Source: Betaproteobacteria bacterium UKL13-2
GTDB lineage: Bacteria; Pseudomonadota; Gammaproteobacteria; Burkholderiales; Usitatibacteraceae
Direction: 5' to 3'
DNA length: 64,000 nucleotides
Assembly: GCA_001602455.1 (NCBI GenBank)
Contig: CP012157.1
Location: 1,731,733-1,795,732 of the forward strand
A program made the translations under genes and the position numbers. The notes below the pieces were generated by a model. That model was not told the origin of the DNA. It made no database searches and saw only the letters and a program-made list of their open reading frames with translations. Positions 25,241-32,875 of this stretch are shown here, one piece after another (positions within the stretch are counted from its first letter, which is position 1; every line of letters starts with the position of its first letter).

Positions 25241-25738
25241 TTACTTTTGGTCGAAGGCTGTGCGGATACTCTCAATCCGCTTGCGGTTAAGCCCGAGGTC
25301 ACTTTCACCGAGGCGCGAGGCTGAGCGCACATGAATGACGGAGGCTCTCGCATCAAGCGCAAATTCAACGTCGTCGATGTAGCCCATCAGCGGCGTTTTG
25401 AATTCCGCATAGGTGTAGCCGACGTTGGTGGAGACAACCGTCACGCCCTTTTGCCCGGAGACGATTTCATTCAGACGCTTCCAAGCGACTTCCGCCGTGC
25501 CGTCGAACTTTAGTGGCTCGATGTAGTGTTTATCGTCCTTCGCCGTGGTGGACGAGACCGCATTGGGGCTTCTCGGCATCGGCTTGAATTTGCTGTTTGT
25601 GTAGCCCAAGTCGGTGGGACGTTTGCCGGAAAACAAGCCCATCTGGCGGTCTCCAATGGTGTTGATGGCAATGACCGCAGCAATCGCCAAGACAGTAGAT
25701 AACAGGCTGAGTAACGAGAGTTTTAGAATTTTATGCAT
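25241..25738 (-). CDS. DUF1499 family protein, membrane-anchored
   Basis: A 165-residue protein with an N-terminal membrane anchor or signal (ILKLSLLSLLSTVLAIAAVIAI), then the DUF1499 hallmarks GKRPTDLGYTNSKF, PRSPNAVSS, FKTPLMGYIDDVEFALD, IHVRSASRLGESDLG and NRKRIESIR. Molecular function of the family is unknown. It ends a minus-strand run VanZ-VOC-DUF1499 downstream of lpdA. Confidence 0.88.
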   Translation of the reverse strand: MHKILKLSLLSLLSTVLAIAAVIAINTIGDRQMGLFSGKRPTDLGYTNSKFKPMPRSPNAVSSTTAKDDKHYIEPLKFDGTAEVAWKRLNEIVSGQKGVTVVSTNVGYTYAEFKTPLMGYIDDVEFALDARASVIHVRSASRLGESDLGLNRKRIESIRTAFDQK

Positions 25739-25748
25739 TTGAAGGTGA

Positions 25749-26396
25749 TCAGCTCATCAAGGTTTTGGTACCCGCAGGGGTTTGAATATACGCGCACATC
25801 GTCATGCCGCTGTATGGCGGTGATGACGTTATGACCAGCCGTTTTGCCAGACCAAGTTCGCCTAGCAAGTACTCCACCTTGGCGGGGTTCGGGTGGGCCG
25901 CCTCCATCCAGGTGAATCTGAGGCCATGATCTGGCAACCTTTCGCAAGGGTGAATCGGCACGTCCCATTGGATCATGTGTGGAATGAGTCCACCTTCGAT
26001 GGGGTAGCCGTCAGTCGGATTGGTGATACGCCACTGGAAATGGCCACGCGCCATGTTGAGTACGGTGCCCAACGTGCCGCCTGTGGCCTCGCTTAAGCCC
26101 ACGATGTCGGTGGTGCGCGCCACCCAGCCGATCAATCGTGGACGTTGCGCGATCCGTTCACGCACGTCTGCCGTGTCAAGGCCGAACCAGCGGGGCGTGG
26201 GCGGTGCGACCGCCGCGTCAACGGCGATGAGTTCCAGATAACAATCGGGGCCGAGCGAGAGTAATCGATTGTGTGTGCCCATCGTTGGATGGGTGCCAAC
26301 GTCGCCTAGCGTGACACCGAGGAATTTCTCTAGCCAAGCGCTGCCGCGTGTCAGATCGGCGCAGCCCAAGACAAGATGATCAAGTTGTGATGCCAT
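25749..26396 (-). CDS. VOC superfamily, Glyoxalase_3-like protein
   Basis: The 215-residue protein begins MASQLDHLVLGCADLTRG and contains GVTLGDVGTHPTMGTHNRLLS and CYLELIAVD, the beta-alpha-beta metal-binding pattern of the glyoxalase/VOC fold, then a second half with IPHMIQWDV. It is a cytoplasmic lyase or dioxygenase-like protein of unknown substrate. The start at 26396 is preferred over 26417, which would fall in tandem repeats. It lies 10 bp before DUF1499 on the same strand. Confidence 0.75.
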   Translation of the reverse strand: MASQLDHLVLGCADLTRGSAWLEKFLGVTLGDVGTHPTMGTHNRLLSLGPDCYLELIAVDAAVAPPTPRWFGLDTADVRERIAQRPRLIGWVARTTDIVGLSEATGGTLGTVLNMARGHFQWRITNPTDGYPIEGGLIPHMIQWDVPIHPCERLPDHGLRFTWMEAAHPNPAKVEYLLGELGLAKRLVITSSPPYSGMTMCAYIQTPAGTKTLMS

Positions 26397-26402
26397 TCTC
26401 GA

Positions 26403-26450
26403 CACGATGCTATACACGATGTTATGCGCGATGTTATGCGCGATACCACT
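26403..26450. repeat. 12-bp tandem repeat at the VanZ-like gene end
   Basis: CACGATGCTATA, CACGATGTTATG, CGCGATGTTATG and CGCGATACCACT are four 12-bp units. The last two include the terminal WYRA codons and the TAA of the VanZ-like gene, so the repeat looks like a duplication of a gene end. Confidence 0.75.
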
Positions 26451-26796
26451 TGGCGGGTATGAGCTTCACCAGCGCCCAAGAGATGGTCCAGCCGATGATT
26501 ACCCCGGCGGCATTCGCCAGCGCATCCGCCCAATAAAAGAATCGATAGGGTGTCAATCCTTGTAGAAATTCGATTGTCACGCCCATCGCCATGAGCGATG
26601 CTGCCACCACAAGCTGCTGCCATTTGGCATGCAAGGGCGTCGCCAATCGCCACGCTGCCATGACCGAGGCATAAGCGATGAAATGGTGAAGTTTGTCGCC
26701 GCCGGGAATGCTCGCTTGGCCAAGCGGAATCAGCGATAGCACCCAAATGGATAGTGTCACGCCAGCCGCGATGAGCCTGAACCGCCATTTCGACAT
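26434..26796 (-). CDS. VanZ-like membrane protein
   Basis: A 120-residue protein with about four hydrophobic segments (AAGVTLSIWVLSLIPL, FIAYASVMAAWRLA, VVAASLMAMGVTIEFLQ, ADALANAAGVIIGWTISWAL). The family features GGDKLHHFIAY, the E-FLQ and R-F-W-DALAN pattern are all present. VanZ-like proteins in proteobacteria have no firm function. The gene runs in the direction of lpdA but 61 bp downstream of its stop. Confidence 0.8.
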   Translation of the reverse strand: MSKWRFRLIAAGVTLSIWVLSLIPLGQASIPGGDKLHHFIAYASVMAAWRLATPLHAKWQQLVVAASLMAMGVTIEFLQGLTPYRFFYWADALANAAGVIIGWTISWALVKLIPAKWYRA

Positions 26797-26841
26797 TACA
26801 AAACCCTAGGCTGATTGGGCGTCTTCAGCCACAATAGTCCC

Positions 26842-26866
26842 GAGATGCCCGTCATTGCTAGGGTTT
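26842..26866. repeat. C-family repeat supplying the lpdA stop codon
   Basis: On the minus strand AAACCCTAGCAATGACGGGC then ATCTC matches the C repeat; its CCC TAG gives the final Pro and stop of lpdA. Confidence 0.75.
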
Positions 26867-28660
26867 TCGCTGCGGCGGCAAATCGGTACAGACCCCCTCG
26901 AATACCTCAGCAGCCATGCCGATGGACTCGCCCAGGGTCGGATGTGGATGAATCGTTTTACCGATGTCGGTCGGGTCGCAGCCCATTTCGATGGCTAATG
27001 CGATTTCACCAATGAGGTCACCCGCGTGGGTGCCGACAATGCCGCCGCCAATAACGTGGTGGGTTTCACTATCGACAATCAACTTGGTGAATCCTTCATC
27101 GCGCCCATTGGCAATGGCGCGACCCGATGCCGCCCACGGGAAGACGCTTTTGCCGAACTTGATGCCTTTGGCTTTGCAGGTTTCTTCCGTCTCACCTACC
27201 CATGCCACCTCGGGATCGGTGTAGGCCACGCTCGGAATGACGCGTGCGTCGAAGAACGACTTTTGACCCGCTGCCGCTTCGGCGGCTACGTGACCTTCAT
27301 GCACTGCCTTGTGCGCGAGCATCGGCTGGCCGACGATGTCACCGATGGCGAAAATGTGCGGCACATTGGTGCGCATTTGTTTATCGACTTCGATAAAGCC
27401 GCGCTCGGTGACGGCAACGCCTGCCTTCTCGGCGCTGATCTTCTTGCCGTTCGGTGCGCGCCCGACACTCATCAGCGCCATGTCGTAGCGGATCGGTGCT
27501 TGTTTTGTCGTTTTACCATCGGCGTCGCTGGTTTCGAAGGTAACGTAAATGCCGTCTGGTTTTGCATCCACAGCAACCGTCTTCGTTTTCAACATGATGT
27601 TGTCGAAACGCGGTGCATTCATCTTTTGCCAGACCTTTACGAGGTCGCGATCAGCACCCTGCATCAGTCCGTCCATCATCTCAACCACATCCAGGCGTGC
27701 GCCGAGTGTTGAATACACCGTGCCCATTTCAAGGCCGATGATGCCGCCGCCGATGACCAGCATCTTCTTCGGAATTTCTTTGAGCGCCAACGCGCCGGTC
27801 GAGTCCACAATGCGAGGGTCATCAGGAATGAATGGTAGTCGTACAACTTGTGAGCCAGCCGCGATGATGGCTTTTTCGAAGCGGATGATTTTTTTCTCGC
27901 CGGTCTTTTGCTGCCCATCACCAGAGGTGAGATCAACCACCATGTGATTCGCATCAAGGAATTGGCCAACGCCGCGCACCACATCGACCTTGCGCATCTT
28001 CGCCATACCGGCGAGACCACCGGTCAATTTCCCGACGACTTTATCTTTCCAGCCGCGCAGCTTATCGAGATCAATTTGTGGTTTGCCAAACGTGATGCCG
28101 TGCGCCGCGAGCGCACTCGTTTCATCGGCGATGGCGGCGACGTGCAGCAGTGCCTTGGACGGAATACAGCCGACGTTTAGGCAAACACCACCAAGCTGCG
28201 CGTAGCGTTCGATCATCACTGTCTTCATGCCGAGGTCAGCCGCACGGAACGCCGCGGAATATCCGCCGGGGCCTGCGCCCAAGACCAGCATCTCGCATTG
28301 AATACTCACGTCGAAAGCGGCTGCGCTTGGTGATGCGGCGTTGGCGGCGCTGGCCGTTCCCGTGGGAGCGGCTGGCGCAGTTGGCATCGCCGGTTGGGGT
28401 GAGGGTGCTGTCGTAGCATCGCTGGTCTGTAACACGAGCACCGCTGCCCCTTCCGAAACCTTGTCACCAACCTTGACGTTGATTTCCTTCACGACACCAG
28501 CGTGTGTCGATGGCACTTCCATGGTGGCTTTATCGCTTTCAAGAGATACGAGCGAGTCTTCCTTCTTCACCGTGTCGCCGACTTTCACCAGCACTTCGAT
28601 GACGGGAATATCTTTGAAGTCACCAATATCGGGGACTTTGATTTCGATTGTTTGGCTCAT
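26858..28660 (-). CDS. lpdA: Dihydrolipoyl dehydrogenase (E3) with N-terminal lipoyl domain
   Basis: The 600-residue E3 subunit of pyruvate dehydrogenase reoxidises dihydrolipoate with NAD+. Residues 1-80 are a lipoyl domain with the modified Lys in ESDKATME, nearly identical to that of AceF. After an Ala/Pro linker come the FAD site GAGPGGYSAAF, redox disulfide CLNVGC, NAD site GGGIIGLEMG, and the active His in HPHPTLGES. The fused lipoyl domain is typical of betaproteobacteria. The gene lies downstream of aceF, but 2.7 kb of repeats intervene. Its start region recurs, degraded, in every unit of that array. Confidence 0.95.
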   Translation of the reverse strand: MSQTIEIKVPDIGDFKDIPVIEVLVKVGDTVKKEDSLVSLESDKATMEVPSTHAGVVKEINVKVGDKVSEGAAVLVLQTSDATTAPSPQPAMPTAPAAPTGTASAANAASPSAAAFDVSIQCEMLVLGAGPGGYSAAFRAADLGMKTVMIERYAQLGGVCLNVGCIPSKALLHVAAIADETSALAAHGITFGKPQIDLDKLRGWKDKVVGKLTGGLAGMAKMRKVDVVRGVGQFLDANHMVVDLTSGDGQQKTGEKKIIRFEKAIIAAGSQVVRLPFIPDDPRIVDSTGALALKEIPKKMLVIGGGIIGLEMGTVYSTLGARLDVVEMMDGLMQGADRDLVKVWQKMNAPRFDNIMLKTKTVAVDAKPDGIYVTFETSDADGKTTKQAPIRYDMALMSVGRAPNGKKISAEKAGVAVTERGFIEVDKQMRTNVPHIFAIGDIVGQPMLAHKAVHEGHVAAEAAAGQKSFFDARVIPSVAYTDPEVAWVGETEETCKAKGIKFGKSVFPWAASGRAIANGRDEGFTKLIVDSETHHVIGGGIVGTHAGDLIGEIALAIEMGCDPTDIGKTIHPHPTLGESIGMAAEVFEGVCTDLPPQRKP

Positions 28661-28674
28661 AGGAAAACTCTAAA

Positions 28675-31370
28675 GGTTGTCATTTCCGAAACGCGGTGAG
28701 GAATCTCATCCACGCACAGGGCTACAGGTTCATCAGGATGAGATTCCTCGCGGGTAAGGCTCGCTCGGAATGACATTTCAAGGTTGTCATTCCGAAACGC
28801 AGTGAGGAATCTCATCCACGCACAGGGCTACAGGTTCATCAGGATGAGATTCCTCGCGGGTAGGGCTCGCTCGGAATGACATTTTTAATCGGTGTCTTTC
28901 AATTCAACATTCGGTGGTGATCGTGAAATGCGCGAGTTTGCTTTCGTTGCTGGCGAGTTTGCTTTCGTTGCTGATATGTTGCGTTCGATTGTTTGGCGCA
29001 TCGAAAAATTTTCAAGGTTGTCATTTCCGAAACGCGGTGAGGAATCTCATCCACGCACAGGGCTACAGGTTCATCAGGATGAGATTCCTCGCGGGTAAGG
29101 CTCGCTCGGAATGACATTTTTAATCGGTGTCTTTCAATTCAACATTCGGTGGTGATCGTGAAATGCGCGAGTTTGCTTTCGTTGCCGGCGAGTTTGCTTT
29201 CGTTGCTGATATGTTGCGTTCGATTGTTTGGCGCATCGAAAAATTCTCAAGGTTGTCATTCCGAAACGCAGTGAGGAATCTCATCCACGCACAGGGCTAC
29301 AGGTTCATCAGGATGAGATTCCTCGCGGGTAGGGCTCGCTCGGAATGACATTTTTAATCGGTGTCTTTCAATTCAACATTCGGTGGTGATCGTGAAATGC
29401 GCGAGTTTGCTTTCGTTGCCGGCGAGTTTGCTTTCGTTGCTGATATGTTGCGTTCGATTGTTTGGCGCGTCGAAAAATTCTCAAGGTTGTCATTTCCGAA
29501 ACGCGGTGAGGAATCTCATTCACGCACAGGGCTACAGGTTCATCGGGATGAGATTCCTCGCGGGTAGGGCTCGCTCGGAATGACATTTCAAGGTTGTCAT
29601 TCCGAAACGCAGTGAGGAATCTCATCCACGCACAGGGCTACAGGTTCATCGGGATGAGATTCCTCGCGGGTAGGGCTCGCTCGGAATGACATTTTTAATC
29701 GGTGTCTTTCAATTCAACATTCGGTGGTGATCGTGAAATGCGCGAGTTTGCTTTCGTTGCTGGCGAGTTTGCTTTCGTTGCTGATATGTTGCGTTCGATT
29801 GTTTGGCGCATCGAAAAATTCTCAAAGTTGTCATTTCCGAAACGCAGTGAGGAATCTCATCCGCGCACAGGGCTACAGGTTTATCTGGATGAGATTCCTC
29901 GCGGGTAGGGCTCGCTCGGAATGACATTTTAAATCGGTGTCTGTTTGGCGCATCGAAAAATTCTCAAGGTTGTCATTTCCGAAACGCGGTGAGGAATCTC
30001 ATCCACGCACAGGGCTACAGGTTCATCAGGATGAGATTCCTCGCGGGTAAGGCTCGCTCGGAATGACATTTTTAATCGGTGTCTTTCAATTCAACATTCG
30101 GTGGTGATCGTGAAATGCGCGAGTTTGCTTTCGTTGCCGGCGAGTTTGCTTTCGTTGCTGATATGTTGCGTTCGATTGTTTGGCGCATCGAAAAATTCTC
30201 AAGGTTGTCATTTCCGAAACGCGGTGAGGAATCTCATCCACGCGCAGGGCTACAGGTTCATCAGGATGAGATTCCTCGCGGGTAGGGCTCGCTCGGAATG
30301 ACATTTCAAGGTTGTCATTCCGAAACGCAGTGAGGAATCTCATCCACGCACAGGGCTACAGGTTCATCAGGATGAGATTCCTCGCGGGTAAGGCTCGCTC
30401 GGAATGACATTTTTAATCGGTGTCTTTCAATTCAACATTCGGTGGTGATCGTGAAATGCGCGAGTTTGCTTTCGTTGCTGGCGAGTTTGCTTTCGTTGCT
30501 GATATGTTGCGTTCGATTGTTTGGCGCATCGAAAAATTCTCAAGGTTGTCATTTCCGAAACGCGGTGAGGAATCTCATTCACGCACAGGGCTACAGGTTC
30601 ATCAGGATGAGATTCCTCGCGGGTAGGGCTCGCTCGGAATGACATTTTAAATCGGTGTCTTTCAATTCAACATTCGGTGGTGATCGTGAAATGCGCGAGT
30701 TTGCTTTCGTTGCCGGCGAGTTTGCTTTCGTTGCTGATATGTTGCGTTCGATTGTTTGGCGCATCGAAAAATTTTCAAGGTTGTCATTTCCGAAACGCGG
30801 TGAGGAATCTCATCCACGCACAGGGCTACAGGTTCATCGGGATGAGATTCCTCGCGGGTAGGGCTCGCTCGGAATGACATTTTTAATCGGTGTCTTTCAA
30901 TTCAACATTCGGTGGTGATCGTGAAATGCGCGAGTTTGCTTTCCTTGCTGGCGAGTTTGCTTTCGTTGCTGATATGTTGCGTTCGATTGTTTGGCGCATC
31001 GAAAAATTTTCAAGGTTGTCATTTCCGAAACGCGGTGAGGAATCTCACCCACGCACAGGGCTACAGGTTCATCGGGATGAGATTCCTCGCGGGTAGGGCT
31101 CGCTCGGAATGACATTTTTAATCGGTGTCTTTCAATTCAACATTCGGTGGTGATCGTGAAATGCGCGAGTTTGCTTTCGTTGCCGGCGAGTTTGCTTTCG
31201 TTGCTGATATGTTGCGTTCGATTGTTTGGCGCATCGAAAAATTCTCAAGGTTGTCATTTCCGAAACGCAGTGAGGAATCTCATCCACGCACAGGGCTACA
31301 GGTTCATCTGGATGAGATTCCTCGCGGGTAGGGCTCGCTCGGAATGACATTTTTAATCGGTGTCTTTCAA
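28675..31370. repeat. 2.7-kb REP-like array between aceF and lpdA
   Basis: Fourteen copies of a ~106-bp foldback (TTGTCATTTCCGAAACGCGG...GAGGAATCTCAT, then the inverse half GATGAGATTCCTCGCGGG...CGGAATGACATTT) occur, nine of them separated by a ~129-bp spacer. Spacer copies start about 28892, 29127, 29361, 29702, 30079, 30420, 30655, 30890 and 31125, spacing 234-235 bp or longer where extra foldbacks lie. The spacer contains GCGAGTTTGCTTTCGTTGC twice. The aceF-side edge resembles the aceF 3' end and the lpdA-side edge resembles the lpdA start. No convincing gene is present. Confidence 0.95.
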
Positions 31371-31385
31371 TTCAGAAATCGGTGG

Positions 31386-32708
31386 CTACAAAACGAGTTT
31401 CCGGATGTCGGACATCAATCCGGCGAGGTAGGTGGTGAAGCGTGCGCCTGCCGCGCCATCAACCACGCGGTGGTCGTACGATAATGACATCGGCAAAATC
31501 AAGCGCGGCGTGAATTCCTTGCCGTTCCACACCGGCTTCATCGATGACTTGGAGACGCCGAGGATAGCGACTTCAGGCGCATTGATGATCGGTGTGAAAT
31601 ACGAGCCGCCGATGCCACCAAGCGAAGAGATCGAAAAACATCCCCCCGACATTTCAGCGGGGGACAACTTTCCTTCGCGCGCCTTCAGGGCGAGCTCTGA
31701 GGACTCTTTGGCAATCTCGATGATCGATTTTTGATCGGCATTACGAATCACGGGCACCACCAAGCCGTTTGGCGTGTCGGCGGCAAATCCAATGTTGTAG
31801 TACTTCTTGAGAATGAGGTTTTCACCACCGGGCTCGAGAGATGCATTGAACTCCGGGAATTTTTTAAGTGCAGCGACACTCGCTTTGATGAGGAACGCCA
31901 GCATAGTGACTTTTATACCGGACTTGGTAATGTCTTCGTTGGTCTTGACGCGGAAGGCCTCAACGTCGGTGATGTCGGCATCGTCTTGTTGTGTGACGTG
32001 CGGGATCATCACCCAGTTGCGGGCGAGGTTGTTGCCCGAGAGTTTTTTGATGCGCGAGAGCGCACGTTTTTCGGTGTCACCAAACTTGGAAAAATCGACG
32101 TGCGGCATTTCCGGGAATGAAAATGCGCCGCCACCGGATACCGACTTTGGCTTTGCCAACTCGGCCTTCACAAATCCTTTTATGTCTTCCTCGGTGATAC
32201 GCCCTTTGTTTGCCGTGCCGCGCACTTTTGTCAGGTCAACACCGTACTCGCGTGCGAGTTTGCGAATCGAGGGCGATGCGTGAACGCTTGACGGAATCTC
32301 GGAGGCTGGAGTGGCGGCTTTACTCGGTGCGGCGGGTGTTGTTGGTATCGCTGCGGCGGGGGAGGCCGCTACAGGCGATGGCATCGCGGCGGGTGCAGAT
32401 TTCGGTGCTGCGGCTGTCTGTGCTGCAACCACTGCTGGCGCGACGGTCGGCGCAGCGGCGGCAGTATCTACGGCTTCGACCACAAGCACGGTATGGCCTT
32501 CCGAAACTTTGTCACCGATTGCCACTTTGATTTCTTTGACGACGCCGGACACGGATGACGGCACTTCCATCGTCGCTTTATCGCTCTCAAGTGAAACGAG
32601 TGAGTCTTCTTTCTTGATGGTATCGCCGACTTTGACCAAGATTTCAATGACGGGGATATCCTTGAAATCACCAATGTCCGGGACTTTGACTTCTACGAGA
32701 TTTGCCAT
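31386..32708 (-). CDS. aceF: Dihydrolipoyllysine acetyltransferase (E2) of pyruvate dehydrogenase
   Basis: The 440-residue E2 transfers the acetyl group to CoA. It has one lipoyl domain (residues 1-80, Lys in ESDKATMEVP), an Ala/Pro linker, the peripheral subunit-binding domain (HASPSIRKLAREYGVDLTKV, GRITEEDIKGF) and the catalytic acyltransferase domain ending with SYDHRVVDGAAGARF, which contains the active His and Asp. It lies 167 bp downstream of aceE on the same strand; a REP-like pair occupies that gap. Confidence 0.95.
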   Translation of the reverse strand: MANLVEVKVPDIGDFKDIPVIEILVKVGDTIKKEDSLVSLESDKATMEVPSSVSGVVKEIKVAIGDKVSEGHTVLVVEAVDTAAAAPTVAPAVVAAQTAAAPKSAPAAMPSPVAASPAAAIPTTPAAPSKAATPASEIPSSVHASPSIRKLAREYGVDLTKVRGTANKGRITEEDIKGFVKAELAKPKSVSGGGAFSFPEMPHVDFSKFGDTEKRALSRIKKLSGNNLARNWVMIPHVTQQDDADITDVEAFRVKTNEDITKSGIKVTMLAFLIKASVAALKKFPEFNASLEPGGENLILKKYYNIGFAADTPNGLVVPVIRNADQKSIIEIAKESSELALKAREGKLSPAEMSGGCFSISSLGGIGGSYFTPIINAPEVAILGVSKSSMKPVWNGKEFTPRLILPMSLSYDHRVVDGAAGARFTTYLAGLMSDIRKLVL

Positions 32709-32728
32709 GGTCTTATGCTTATTGAGTT

Positions 32729-32824
32729 GTCATCCCGAGTGAGGCACGGGATCTCATCTGGTCGCAAATACGCTTCGCTTGCAGATGAGATTCCTCACGT
32801 TCGCGTTGCTCAGTTCGGAATGAC
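32729..32824. repeat. REP-like inverted pair between aceE and aceF
   Basis: GTCATCCCGAGTGAGGCACG...ATCTCATCTGG and GATGAGATTCCTCACG...CGGAATGAC face each other around a short spacer, a single REPIN-like unit of the family found in the arrays. Confidence 0.85.
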
Positions 32825-32875
32825 AGTGAATCGTGGTGGAATTGATGGTGGTGAAGACGCCAATCGTGTGTGTAG

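Noticed and set aside
28892-31331. A recurrent 68-residue reading frame (MSFNSTFGGDREMREFAF...) found in every unit of the aceF-lpdA array
   Set aside because: It exists only because the DNA unit is repeated; no ribosome-binding site, no recognisable family, and the same DNA is open in several other frames.
20482-31370. Could the regular arrays be CRISPR?
   Set aside because: Spacers are repeats of one another rather than unique, units are 235-294 bp, and no cas genes are present.
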